NCBI GenBank assembly: GCA_023213315.1
Contig: JAKCPI010000526.1
Coordinates: 1 to 64,000 of the forward strand
Origin: Euborellia annulipes
Lineage: Eukaryota > Arthropoda > Insecta > Dermaptera > Anisolabididae
Reading direction: 5' to 3'
Length of the DNA stretch: 64,000 nucleotides
Shown in pieces: positions 23,841 through 34,921 of this stretch. The notes under the pieces were generated by a model that saw only the letters and a list, made by a program, of their open reading frames with translations, made no database searches and had not been told where the DNA came from. Numbering within the stretch: position 1 is the stretch's first letter; each line of letters opens with the position of its first letter. The translations under genes were made by a program, and so were the position numbers.

Positions 23841-24245
23841 TAACAAATGCGAAATTAGGGCTGGACTTATCTGTTTATCCCTTAAATAGAAGTGGTTTGG
23901 GTTTAAAAAAAAGTAATAAAGTATTAAGAATAAAAGAAAAAAATTGTGACGTATCTTTTTGCTTGTAATTTATTGGAACAGATCAAAAATATAGTCTATA
24001 AATGATAGAATTAAAATAATGTTATTTTAATCATAATAATTCCGTGTAACATAAATTTTATATTATTTTACCGTATTCAAGATATATAGAGCAGGTTAGT
24101 TGATTTTTCAGTTCGCGTCACTTGCCTCTACTAAGTGGTAAAGTTTATAGGCATACAATATAGGCTTAATACTGTAATTCAAAATGATTGATCTGACATT
24201 ATTATGAAATTCAAAGTTTGACTAATGTCTTGCTCAACATCAATT

Positions 24246-24371
24246 CACACCCCCTTAAAGAGTCAGGGGTTCGCATCCTGAATTTATTTTAATTGAATTG
24301 GATAACGATCAATTGAAATAACATGGTCTAAACGATCTCAAATGCAGAAAAAAATACCTTAAACAAATTAA
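24246..24371 (+). mobile_element. SINE-B fragment
   Basis: B-box region AGGGGTTCGCATCCTG, then TTTATTTTAATTGAATTGG and the decayed 3' core. Confidence 0.55.
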
Positions 24372-24407
24372 AAGAAATATGAATAAATTTCAACACAAAA
24401 AAAAATA

Positions 24408-24492
24408 TCGCGTCATAGCACATCACGTAACTTTCGATTTTCGAAAATAAGAGAAAGTTGTGTGTTTGTACGATCATCCCACCAGATTTTTT
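24408..24492 (+). repeat. Family A head fragment
   Basis: Only the hairpin head remains (ACGTAACTTTCGATTTTCG and its mirror), followed by CCACCAGATTTTTTT. Confidence 0.6.
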
Positions 24493-24905
24493 TATAATGA
24501 TTTAAATTAAGATAATTAGAGTTGTATATAGATCTACAAACTTGTACCAACTACATAAAAGAAATAATCGAAAGTAAAAAAATTTTTTCCATAAAAAAAA
24601 GTATTGTGATTTCTTTAAAGAAAGGAAATTAATTATTTCAAAGCATTCTGCTAGCTAATATGGGTAATTATTTGATTTTTGTTTTAATTACCTTCTAAAG
24701 ACCTTGGCCCAAACAAGGTTAAGAATAATGATTAGAAAATAAATGAAGAGGGTGGAGAAATGGCTATAAAATAATCATTATTTCATTCCGTTTTTTTTAT
24801 TTTCATAATAGAGGTAAGTAAGTATACTTCCTAATTTACAATTGTCATTGAACTAAATACCATTAGTCAAATTAAACTTTGATATTTGACACTTTGAAAA
24901 AAAAA

Positions 24906-25490
24906 TGTGTGACTGGTCGCACAGCACATAACTTTCTCTTAGCTTTGATAAAAAAATAATTGATTTTTAAATTTTATTCAAAATCGAATTTCAAGATGTA
25001 AAATTTATAAGTATAAGTGAAAATATTTATATTTTGTTACCATGGTAACCATTTCTCCTATCTCTCCTCTGAAGTACAAGAGTAAAGTGGTCTTCAGAAG
25101 ATTTCAACAGCAAAATGAGAATATACATTTTAAAGACCATCTAAAAAATAATTGATTTTTGAATTTTAATCAAAATCGCTGGAGCGAATATTGAGAAAAT
25201 CGAAAAAAACTGACATCAGTAAAGTACTAGTACTCTTTGGTCGATTTTGTTCAAAAGCTTCGTGTCATGTCCCATGGGGGTGCCTAACTTAAATATAAAA
25301 TTTCAACCTCCTAGCTCTTTTCGTTCTTGAGATATTTTGTTCACAGACACACAGAGACAGACCATGTTGCGAAAACCACTTTTTTGGACTCAGGGGACCT
25401 CAAAATCTCGATATCGAATTTTCGACATGAATCCAATTCTTTCTTTCTATATATATATTAACATATATAGGTAAGAGAAAGTAAAAAACT
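24906..25490 (+). repeat. Family A repeat, full length with rearranged head
   Basis: The head begins TGTGACTGGTCGCACAGC but jumps into the body after CTTTCTCTTAGC. The remainder is complete and ends ATATATAGGTAAGAGAAAGT. Confidence 0.85.
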
Positions 25491-25839
25491 AATAATTAGT
25501 TTTTAAAAAATAAATATTTAGAGATATATAGTAATTAAAATAAAAATGTGGTGTCACCGCCTCTAGACTTTCTTAAAATCACAAATTTCAAAATATTTGG
25601 AAAAAATGGTAGGTATAAAAGTTCGACTTCTAGTTTATAGATTTATTTCAAAAATTGATAGAAGTCTAAAATTTAAGTACAAATTCCCTCGATCTAGATT
25701 GTTGTTTTTAAAAACATAATTCATGTCTATAACGTTGAGAATTATCGAAATTACGAGGTCGAATTTTTTTATGATTAAAATAATTGTTTTTATGTATGCT
25801 TCGTTTTTGAAAAAGTAAAAAATAAGATCCAAAAAATAA

Positions 25840-26870
25840 TGCTTTGGGGGAAGGGGGTGGGTGGGGGGGGGGGGTGGGGGGGAGTGGGGGGGTCCCCCTC
25901 CTCTCCTAGTAATTTTGAAAGAAAAAATTGGATCTGGAAAGAGGGAAATGAAAAAAGGCCCTAGAAAAGGAAGGAGGTTTAAAGAATAAGTAGTCTTGGG
26001 TGATCTTTGGATTTTTTTTATTTATTATTAAATTTTTTTCGGTTTGGAATGATTGAAGTTTGTTTGTTAAATGAAATTAGAGTGGGGGGGGTTTTATTTT
26101 TAGTAATGTCAATTTTTATTTGTTGAGGATTTTGGATTTTATTTGTAGATGGTTTTAAATAAGTCAATTAATCAATTTATTTTAAATAAATGTGAATTAT
26201 GATGAAATAACTAAATGTTATATCATAAATAATATCAATTTAGAATTTATAAAATGCTTTTATTATTTGAATTCTACTTCCTTTTGTTTAAAGGACTACG
26301 ATAGAAGAGATCAGTATTGAATTTTGAGGGAACGCCTAAACCCACCCCAATGAGTATATTGTTGATACCAGGAAGTCAATAGCTAGAATTCTAAAGTCAC
26401 GGCCCATGATAGCGTAAAGAAATATTATAATTTTGGTTAAAGTGGAATTTTAAAAAGTAATTGTTCAAGCTTTTTTTTACAATTAGGAATTTGAAAATAT
26501 TAATTCGCTAATTTTATAAATAAAAATACAAATTACATTTTCTAAAACAAGTGTAGAAGTATTTTTATTTAAAAAATTTGATAATAATGATAAAAATTTT
26601 AATTCAATAACTTAGTTTTTTGTTTGTTTTTTTTTTTAGTCAAACTCCAGTTGGACTAATTTTCAAAAAAAGATTGTATTTTTTCTTTATTCACTTGGTT
26701 TATGTATTTAGTAATTGAATGAGTTTAAAAATGTTAGTGGAAATTGTTGAAAGTGAGTGAGTTGGTGTCGATTTCGAAGTCGGGTGTGTCCAATTCGAGT
26801 GTAGATAGAGTAGAGAGAAGGTAGGTAGATAGATGGTGGATGTAGTGGTGGATCGAATGGGAATGTTTAG
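25840..26870. other. Intronic-looking sequence with G runs
   Basis: G-rich low complexity with a CCCCCTCC stretch at 25850-25905 is followed by AT-rich DNA. No exon or repeat family was recognised up to the short first exon. Confidence 0.45.
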
Positions 26871-26875
26871 CTCAC

Positions 26876-26896
26876 CGGTCGGCCCCGCAGCACCAT
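26876..26896 (-). CDS. Short first coding exon (7 codons) with strong donor
   Basis: Within a GC-rich island, an ATG opens seven codons (MVLRGRP) and the exon ends in a canonical donor CCG|GTGAGC, phase 0. Without splicing the frame stops two codons later (GTG AGC TAA), so splicing is required for a product. A first exon with a long 5' UTR and few codons is common at alternative promoters. The phase matches the proline-rich first exon at 55.3 kb, so both could splice to the same downstream exon. The product is unidentified. Confidence 0.45.
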
Positions 26897-27345
26897 AGCG
26901 TTGTGCGCGGAGGCCGTCGGCCGGGGGCCCAAGCGATGCGGTGCGGCGCCCCGCGGTTTACTCGTTGTTGTCGTCGCCGCGGACACCTTGGCACCTCCAC
27001 ATACAAGGCCCGTGGCCACTGTTTTTTATTTACAACACCACTTGGAAAGAAGACGACATACTCCAGTCAAATTTCACCATAAAATCACATTTAAGAACAA
27101 TCACTACACTCCATTGTATTATTTATTTATTTTTGTCTTTGTAATATAAAAAACGATGTCCGTTCACTGAACTCAACAGACTGACTGTTTCCAATGTGAC
27201 GTGGCTGATCCAGCAAGAGAGGGGAGTAACTTTACTATCCCCACTGCGTGGTATTCGCTCCCCACCACCAGCCAACAACCCGCCTTGGCTCTTTCCTCTC
27301 CGTTGAGGTGTGTTCAATAAACCGAGCCCTTCCGCTATTAACACT
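26897..27345 (-). promoter_or_regulatory. GC-rich promoter and 5' UTR of the short first exon
   Basis: The 26.88-27.01 kb part is very GC and CpG-rich. The 27.15-27.34 kb part carries an initiator-like TCAGTC at about 27178 on the minus strand, with GGACA about 22 nt downstream. That is close to, but not at, downstream-promoter-element spacing. AT-rich sequence around 27355-27375 could supply a TATA-like element. ORFs on either strand here lack coding support. Confidence 0.42.
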
Positions 27346-27464
27346 CGATATCCTAATAATATTATACTATTATATAAGAATCAATAAATGACTTTGACAG
27401 TTTTGACACGCCTAAAAATAATTTTTTTTTTTTATATTTGTACTTTTTTTTATCTCAAAGGTAG

Positions 27465-28033
27465 GTTAGGTACCCTCCTGGGACGTAACGCGAAGTACTA
27501 GTACTTTACTGATGTACTTTTTCAGTTTTATTCGATTTTATCAAAATTTGATCTAACGATTTTGTTTAAAATTCAAAAATTAAAATGTATATTCTCATTT
27601 TGTCCCTGAAATCTTTTGAAGCACACTTTACTCTTGTACTTCATAAGAAAGCTGGGAGAAATGGTTGCCATGAAATGATGAAAATATAAATATTTTTTTT
27701 TCCCATGTTTATAAATTTTACATGCCTACGGGCTTGGTCTAGCGGAAGCGTGCCTACATTCTATACCTAACGTCGCGGGTTCGGACCCCAGGCAGTCCGA
27801 TGATTTTATTTAAGCCATTTGGATACCAAATGGCTTAAATAGAAATGCCTGGACTTCCAATAGATATATTAAACATACTAGTATCGTTAAAAATCTTAAA
27901 TGGCCTAAGTTGCCGAAAAGACTGTGAGAATGTTTGTGTGAATTGGAGTGTGAATGAGAAAAAAGTGTGAATGTCTTTTTGAAAAAAAAAAAAAAAAAAA
28001 AAATTACATCTTGAATTCTAATATATCGGCAGG
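27465..28033 (-). repeat. Family A repeat interrupted by SINE-A
   Basis: Reverse body segments 27465-27723 and 28004-28033 are collinear with other copies. They are split at TTTTACAT|CTTGAATT by the SINE at 27724-28003. Confidence 0.8.
27724..28003 (+). mobile_element. SINE-A, full length, inside family A
   Basis: The tRNA-like head has A box TTGGTCTAGCGG and B box GGGTTCGGACCCC. It continues with a palindromic CCATTTGGATACCAAATGG, the core AATGGCCTAAGTTGCCGAAA, a TG-rich tail and A23. TTACAT is duplicated on both sides (27718-27723, 28004-28009). Together these show a retrotransposed copy. Confidence 0.85.
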
Positions 28034-28125
28034 CGCTTGCCTTTTATACTGAGGGTCGTGAGTTCGGATCCCAGGCAATTATAGGATTTTATTTAAGCCA
28101 TTTAGATACCAAATGCACCCAAAAT
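28034..28125 (+). mobile_element. SINE-A head fragment
   Basis: The B box GAGTTCGGATCCC and TTTATTTAAGCCATTTAGATACC are present, directly after the family A remnant. The 3' part is missing. Confidence 0.65.
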
Positions 28126-28412
28126 TACCCCCCAATACAATATAATAAATAATAAAGAATTATTGGAGAAGGCCATTGGAGACCCACAGTACAAAATCTT
28201 ACAAAAATTTCTTATTATAATTAATAATAAAAGGGAATAATTTAGAAGTTAAAAGTTGCTAGAGAGACCAAAGGATTATAGAGGGTGGCAGGATCAAAAT
28301 TATTTTTATTTTATTTAAAAAAAAAAAACCCTTTAAATGCATAGTACTATCCAGTATGCATCCAGTAATTGCTTTCCTGCCTCTCTAACACATTCTAAAT
28401 ACAAATTTATTA

Positions 28413-28692
28413 TTTTGGTTAAAGTTTTTTTTTTTTTTATTATTAGTATTGTTTCGACTATTTATTATGAGGACTTCTTCAGATAAAATTCAGAAACAAT
28501 CATAAAACACATTGAGATTCACATTCTGAAATGAAACCAAAATCAAGTTATGGAATGACCATCTTATTTCTAGAATATGTTTCTTGAGCTATGATAGAGT
28601 GAATGTATCTGAATTATACCGGATGAATACCACAGAATGAAAAATCCGAAACGTTATATCTTATACAAATAAAACAGTTTACCAAAAATAAT
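28413..28692. mobile_element. Decayed inverted-pair element with hammerhead-like words
   Basis: Arms near 28413-28482 and 28628-28692 share TTATTTTTGGT...GTTTCGA in inverted form. The minus strand of the left arm has CTGAAGA (28482-28476) and GAAAC (28455-28451) but no convincing stem II. Confidence 0.4.
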
Positions 28693-28699
28693 GAATTTT

Positions 28700-29340
28700 A
28701 TTTAATAACAATAAATGTGAAAACAAACTTCAAAAATAAAAATGTCGATTTAGCTAAAATATGAGAGACGATAAAGAAAAATAAATAGTATATTTCAAGA
28801 GGTCGCTAAAATATTGAGGAAATAAGAGCCCAAAACAAAAAAAATCACAAAAGAATTTGAAACAATTTTTGTGTGGATTTGTTCCCAAGAAATAATAGGT
28901 GGAGTGAAAAAATTCATCAGCCATTTCTTCCTATATATTGTATGTAAATAGGAATATTTCGGTCTATTTATATAAAATATAGGGAGAAATGATAATTAAC
29001 ATTTATAATGACATTTTGTTACTAAACACTTAAACGATGTCTTATAAATAATAGAAATTAAAAAAATAAATAATGGGCCTAAAGAATGAAATTTAGAAAG
29101 AACTTTTGCTAACGATAAGAAAAATCACTGTTTATATTTATGTTAGTAAAAACACTTGCTAGGTTTTATTTATTCGCTAGTAATTTATTTAAAGAATGAA
29201 TATAAAGAAAAAGTAGGCATATTATAGACCTAATTTGTAATCTATAAGATAAAAATTTTTATTATTAGCTTTTGAATTATTTAAATAGTTAAAAATTTTT
29301 AGACACTAAAAAAATAATATGGTGTAAATTATTCTCTCTC
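28700..29340. other. AT-rich stretch, no gene seen
   Basis: No open frame, repeat or splice-like exon recognised. Confidence 0.5.
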
Positions 29341-29352
29341 CTCATTCTAGAC

Positions 29353-29551
29353 CAGGGGTCCGCAACCTATTAAATAGAGAGCCATTTATCCTTAAATAAT
29401 TTTAAAAAATCTTACAAAGAGCCGCATCAGACCTTTATAAACCTTTTACTAAACTAGAATTATTATACTTATAAAATTTAAAATATGTGTTCAATAAATA
29501 TATGAAGAGCCACACAATTTGGATAAAAGAGCCGCAGGTTGCCGACCCCAG
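29353..29551. mobile_element. Non-autonomous hAT MITE (199 bp)
   Basis: Termini CAGGGGTCCGCAACC and GGTTGCCGACCCCAG are inverted repeats of the common hAT CAGGGGTCGGCAACC type. The flanking 8-mers TTCTAGAC and CTCTAGAC differ at one base. GAGCC(A/G)CA words repeat near both ends. Confidence 0.85.
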
Positions 29552-29827
29552 CTCTAGACTATGCATGTGTTTTCTTATCAACAGGTTTTCTTATAATGAA
29601 ATGATTGGTTTTCCTTCAACTCAAAAATTTATTAATGGAGACCAGCGCCTTATTGGAGGAATTTAGTAATAATTTATAATAAACAGATGCCAATATATAA
29701 ATTGAAAAAAAAAAATACTTTTCTGAACAAAAGCCTCAAAAATTTAATTTCTTATTATATAGAGATTAAGAGTATTAATAATAAAGCGAAAATAGAAAAT
29801 TATTAAAAATATACTTTTTTTTATTTT

Positions 29828-30290
29828 TATTCGTTTAAGGTATTTTTCGGCATCGAAGGCCATTTAGACCCAAGGGCGGATACAGGGGGGGGGGGGGGGG
29901 TAAAGGGGGTAATTACCCCCCCCCCCGAGATTCGAAAAAAAATACCTTTTTTTCGCAAAAAAATTTATTTTTAATGTAAAATTTTTAAAATTAATACTTA
30001 AAAATTTGATGTGTATTTATATTCTGGCAAAGAAGTACAGAATGCGCTTTTAAATTACCGAAATTAAAAAAAAATAGTGTGCTGTGCGACGAATCACACC
30101 AGATTACCCCCCCCCCCCCCCCCGAGAAACACCTCTGGATCCGCCCTTGTTTAGACCCCGTCCCTATTTATTTCAATTGTTCCGATTCAATTGAAATAAA
30201 TTTTATCGCCTGGGACGGGATGCGAACCCGCGATTCTTGGTACAAATGGCCAGTACGCTAACCCTTACTCCAAGGCCCGAGGGCATTGAA
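29828..30290 (-). mobile_element. SINE-B interrupted by a hAT MITE
   Basis: The reverse copy has A and B boxes at 30210-30275 (GGGATGCGAACCCGCG on the plus strand). It continues in the 3' core AAGGCCATTTAGACC before the insertion at 29871. Removing 29871-30149 and one TTTAGACC restores a continuous SINE. Confidence 0.8.
29871..30149. mobile_element. hAT MITE inside SINE-B, carrying a family A piece
   Basis: TIRs CAAGGGCGGAT / ATCCGCCCTTG and a perfect 8-bp duplication TTTAGACC (29863-29870, 30150-30157). G18 and C17 runs flank the interior. At 30076-30106 it holds the reverse of the family A head (GTGCTGTGCGACGAATCACA). Confidence 0.88.
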
Positions 30291-30429
30291 ATTTATTTTA
30301 TTTTTTAGTAATTGAATTTTATTAATGAATAAAAGTAAAAATCAATAGTGTTTTTTTTTTTTCACCCGTATCATGCAAGAGTTAGAAATTCTATATTATT
30401 GTTTACCTTATTAGATATAATAATATTTA

Positions 30430-30960
30430 TAGAGGAAAGTGCAATGTTTTGGTGGCCATGTCAGGCCTGGTTTAAATTCCAAAGTAGGAGATAAGAGGAG
30501 AGGGTAGATGCATTGAGTAGAAGCATAGAGCATAGGGGGGCATCATGGGCAGCTGGGTGTGCGCGCGTCTGCACCAACCAAGTGGGGAATCAATACCAGG
30601 GGCCCCCTTGTGGCCCCTCAGGGGGTCCCAGGACACAGCCCCTGGGCCCCTTACTTGAGAAACATTGCGAGAAGGTTAGGTCAGGTCTCTTTCTCTCCTA
30701 CCAGTTTGCAAACCTCTGAGAGAGAGAGAGCAAAAGAGTAAAAGCTAACGGGTTCCGGTACAGGTTGACCCCTCCGCCATATTCTCGACAACATCAACGA
30801 CGACAGCGTATCATTCCGCAATTCAAAATATTTCAGTAAAATAATGACCTTGAAAACCATTCGAGGTCGGGGTCAAAATGAGATGTCGTTCTGAATACAG
30901 GAAGAGAAAAAGCCACTTTTAAAAGACCAGGGAACGATGACCTTTCTTGGGACGGAAATT
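30430..30960. other. GC-richer unassigned block
   Basis: It contains nested GGGGCCC/GGGCCCC hairpins (30598-30655), an AG microsatellite and minus-strand splice-like signals. Examples are a strong pyrimidine tract ending TATTCAG at about 30894 and CTCAA|GTAAGG at 30661. All frames are broken, so no exon is called. It could be a decayed element or noncoding exon sequence. Confidence 0.3.
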
Positions 30961-31254
30961 CGTCAAAGATAATTATGGAGAGAGAGAGAAAAAAAATAAA
31001 CAAAGCATTCTTGATTAGGAAAAAAATATGTGGATAAAATAGCTGCTGGCCTTGGATTTGGGCGAAAAGAATAGCTAAAAAAGATCATTGGGGTTAAGAA
31101 ACAGTGAACCAGACTAAATAAGAAAAGGAAACCCTTTTTTTGCATTAAAAAATTTAAGATTTCAACCGTTGAAATATTTTGTACAATAAAATTAAATATA
31201 CAAATAATACAATCAATTATCTGTTTTAAGATTAATTATAAATTATCACTTGGT

Positions 31255-31390
31255 ACGGAATTTGGGTCATGGCACTGTAGTAGGCTATCAGCCTCTTGTG
31301 CTAGGGGTCAAGAGTTCGCACCTCGTTCCATGCGAAAAAAATTTATTTCAATTTAATTGGCTACCAATAAATTGAAATAATCAACGTAAG
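31255..31390 (+). mobile_element. SINE-B head and 5' body
   Basis: tRNA-like region with decayed boxes (GGGTCATGGCACTGTAG, AAGAGTTCGCACCTC) followed by AAATTTATTTCAATTTAATTGG. Confidence 0.6.
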
Positions 31391-31664
31391 AGACATACTT
31401 TTATAAATATTTATTTTTTGAATAATGCTGTCTAATTTTGTTTTTGTATAATTGTAAAAAACATTGTTTTGTTTTTGTATAATTTTCTAAATATTGGATT
31501 TTGGTAGAAATTATTATATACAGGATTCTTTTAGAAAATTATATTTGAATACAATTTTCAAAAAAAAAAGTAAAAAAAAATATGTTAAAGAAAAAAAATT
31601 GTAAAAAAAATGTGGGGCTGAAAGGCGGTAGCTAACAGCCGAAAATAAATTTAAAAAAAAAAAT

Positions 31665-31728
31665 TAATTAAAATGAAATAAATAGAGACGGGGGGGGGGG
31701 GTGAAAATGGCCTCTGAAAAAAGACCTT
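31665..31728 (+). mobile_element. SINE-B 3' fragment
   Basis: TGAAATAAATAGAGACGGG, a G13 run, then GGCCTCTGAAAAAAGACCTTAAA. Confidence 0.5.
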
Positions 31729-32670
31729 AAATAAATAAAAAATACATGGCACGTATTTTGGCATCTTCAGAAGTGAATTCTTTGATTATAATTTAAATCA
31801 CAAAAAATAATCAAAATATATTCGTTTCTCCTATTGTTAGTTGCTGGAGTCAGTACCGGTAATAAATATTTCTTTTTTTTTTTCTAAATCGAAGAGATTT
31901 GATTTGGAACCAAAAATCCGAGAATATTGGATTAATGAGATATCACGCTGACATCAATTAATAACCCACTGATCCCTCTCTCAATTTCCATCCCTTTGAA
32001 AAGTTTCATTGTTTTATCATGTATTAAAGAATTATATGATTCCATTTGATATAAATAAATATGGAGAGATTTAAAAAGTTATCGTATAAAAACTTGAAAG
32101 ATTGATGAGTTTATGAATATTATAAAAAATTTATTTAAATTTCTAAAAGAAATAACGAGAAGTCTATAATCCTAATTATTTTGTCAGAAATTCTTCCAAG
32201 GGATGAATTTTGCGAGAGAAAAACATTTTTAACAAATCCACTTTTGATTAATTTTTAGTTTCCTTTATATATCTCTCTGTATATAAGAAAATGTTATCTT
32301 TTTGACAGTTTTAAAAGAAAAGAATCCTTTTATATTAATATCAAGGATTTTTTTTAAGAATATAAAAAAGTTTTTTTTTTATTCATCTCTCACTTCAAAA
32401 GATTAAATATGCACAATTAAGTACAGAAAAATGTTTCGTGCATGCTTAAAATTTTAATAAATAACAAGCTTCTTAAAATTTGTTAATAAAAAATTTATAA
32501 ATTTATTAACTCTAAATTATGAATTGTAATTAATTTGTTAAATAAATAAAATCCGAAGATAAATAAACGTTATATAGGATTTCATTTTGTTTTTAATTAA
32601 ATCTGAAAAAAATTTTATTAATAAAGTTCTAGTAAAAAATAAACCTAATAATAGGGGTGAAAATAATAAG
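31729..32670. other. AT-rich stretch, no gene seen
   Basis: Only homopolymers and short AT palindromes. Confidence 0.5.
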
Positions 32671-32744
32671 AGATCAGGTGTGCGAAAGGCTCGCCGTGTC
32701 AAAATCAAAAAAATATTTAATTAATTAATTAATAATTTAATTCG

Positions 32745-32820
32745 GCGGTTTGATTGAAATAAATGGGGATGGGGTCTAAATGGCCTCCGATTCCGAAAAA
32801 GACCTTAAATTGTTTACAAG
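32745..32820 (+). mobile_element. SINE-B 3' fragment
   Basis: TTGAAATAAATGGGGATGGG, then TGGCCTCCGATTCCGAAAAAG and ACCTTAAA. Confidence 0.6.
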
Positions 32821-33975
32821 AACGAGATGTCTAAATATAATAATAAAGTATATGTATCTGGATAGTGAAGCCTCCATTTTTTTTTGTTTTTAATGATTTT
32901 TATTGGTTCTATTTTGTGTGAAAAAATTCTATTCGTTTTTGAATGAATTTTTTTTTACATAAAATTGAACTAATTATAATAATCATTTTAAAAAATAATG
33001 GAAATTCAAAAGTTTCGCAGTTCAGATATTTTATCGAAGTTTAGTACAAATTCTCCGTATTCAACTGCTTTTCAAGGAGCTCCCCGAAAAGTTTGAGATC
33101 CGTTCTAATAGATTAGCTATATATTTAATTTTTAATGAATTTTAATCTAAGCCTTATTAATATCAATAATAAATCTCTAAGCTCGGGGTGAGAGTCAAGT
33201 CAATGACGGTGTCATTTTTGTTAACTTTAATTAATTAACGTAAAAGTTTTTAATGGCTTTTTATTTGAAATGTTTCTCATCCTTTAATTTCTCCAAACTA
33301 ACAATATAATCAAATAGGAAGTTTTTTCTAGTTTATCATAATATTAAAAAGTTATTATTTTCAAAGTACAATATGATTTTTATTTTTATATTTATGTTTA
33401 GGGTGATATTTTGTATTCTAGGACTATGTAGTTGATTTAGTTTAGGATATACAGTACATTTAAAAATAAAAGCTATTTGTCTTATTGTGTCACTAACCAA
33501 ATGGAAAAAGAGAATCGACTTCTAATACAAAATGAGAGTTTCAATCCTACCTCGTTTGCTCTTTTCACTCATCACATTGTCGTTAAATAAACATAACGGA
33601 TGAAAGAGCATTGCTAAATAGCTTAAATAAATAAAATCTATTAGCTTTTGGATCAAGTATCGATATCAAAAATCTTATTTTTTTATTGCCTTTCTTCGCT
33701 CTATGGTGTTAAATAGAGTATATTAAATACATCTCAGCACACCTAACAAGTTGCTTAAGTTCCTTGCCGTTTATTTGGATTTAACTAAATAGCTAATCTT
33801 TTATCTATTTCCTCCAAGGCAAGATGAAAAGCTCAATACTCTCTGCAATTAAGAGAAGAGTCAGACTATATTTCTATTAATAAACAGAAAACCTTTCCAA
33901 AAGGTTCCAACCTTTTAATCGAGTTGAATAAGGGGTTAATACAATAGCGAATAAGGAATTAAATTTCGTTGTGTG
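32821..33975. other. AT-rich stretch with weak frames
   Basis: Short open frames at 33000-33110 (minus) and 33490-33590 (plus) look protein-like over 20-30 codons but have no convincing splice borders. Nothing is called. Confidence 0.35.
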
Positions 33976-33979
33976 TTAA

Positions 33980-34376
33980 GGTGCGCGTCTCGAAAAGCCG
34001 TTAGAACACGATTGACTACCAAGTTACTCGAGGCGGCAAGAGATGGCGTTAGATTTTCCCATAGGAATAGAAGGGATTTATTCCATTTCATTTGAAAGTT
34101 TCCAGCTAATTAATTAAGGGTAAAAAATTAATTATTTTTTAACACAATGATTACTAATTTAATTATCTATAAGATATAGAGCGGATTTTTTAAAAATATC
34201 TTTTATTTAATGCGATTAATCTAAAAAAAAAATGTATTTTTTCGAAAATCAAAAAGAGGGCTTCTATAAATTGTAGATATTTTAAATAGCTTTAATTTAA
34301 AAAAAAATTTGAGGTTGATAGCTTCAAAATTGTGGCCGCTGGAAACTCTTAAAATTAGCACCCCGAGAAGCGCACC
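33980..34376. mobile_element. TTAA-flanked TIR element (397 bp)
   Basis: TTAA|GGTGCGCGTCTCG at the left and CGAGAAGCGCACC|TTAA at the right form inverted termini flanked by TTAA (33976-33979, 34377-34380). That is the target preference of piggyBac-type elements. The termini do not start with the usual C, so the assignment is tentative. Confidence 0.7.
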
Positions 34377-34660
34377 TTAATATTATCAATAATAATAAAA
34401 GTTGTGTATGTGTTTATGAAATGCACCATAAAATTTTATAAAACTGTTGATATAAAGTAAAAATCCGCTGTATAATATTATATATATCTTTTTGATTTTA
34501 TCTTCATGAAATATAAAAGAATTTTCATAAGAAAAATTTACTATCTATAGTTGAGTTTAGAGTTTAGTTGGTTATATGAAGGTCACATCAGCTAGATTTT
34601 ATTATATTTTTCCAAGCAATTTTTCATTTTGTTTAGGGAACATTTTTTTTTTATCTATAA

Positions 34661-34921
34661 TATTTTGTATGCGCCAGTCGTGATGTTCCCGAGTGTGTGG
34701 CGGATAATCCAAGCCTGATGGCGAAAGGGATTATCGTCAAGTGTGCAATTCTAGCGGCAAGGACCAAAAGGGCCTTAGGATCAGACCCATCTCTTGGGTT
34801 CGGGCCTTTCGGCTATAAAGGGTTTCCAAGCCGATCGATCTCAAGGATAGGATATGTCGGCCTACGCCGTTCCTCCCCTAACGCCCTACGAAGTAAGCAT
34901 TCCACGAAATTCTTTCATTAG
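34661..34921. other. Isolated GC island with hairpin potential
   Basis: About 245 bp of roughly balanced base composition in AT-rich DNA. Plus-strand hairpins include ACCCA/TGGGT (about 34787-34801), a GGATAATCC/GGGATTATC pair and an AAGCCGA/TCGGCCT pair. The plus frame is open for 87 codons without a good ATG (GTG at 34697), and a minus frame is open on both sides of a single stop. It matches no RNA or protein I recognise. Candidate structured RNA, transposon remnant or old insertion. Confidence 0.35.

Noticed and set aside
24785..24830. Ratchet-like AG|GTAAGT on the plus strand at about 24810
   Set aside because: The tract before TAGAG|GTAAGT is broken by ATAATA, there is no branch word and no donor follows 40-60 nt downstream. 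Kept as weak.
30763..30900. ATGGCGGAGG start and strong TATTCAG acceptor on the minus strand
   Set aside because: All frames stop within about 20 codons and the donors are poor.
33980..34110. 35-codon open frame (KAVRTRLTTKLLEAARDG) on the plus strand
   Set aside because: It lies in the TTAA-flanked element and starts within its terminal repeat.
34697..34921. Protein-coding gene of 74 codons
   Set aside because: The start is a GTG, the frame has no recognisable domain, and a minus frame is comparably open. Left as an unidentified GC island.
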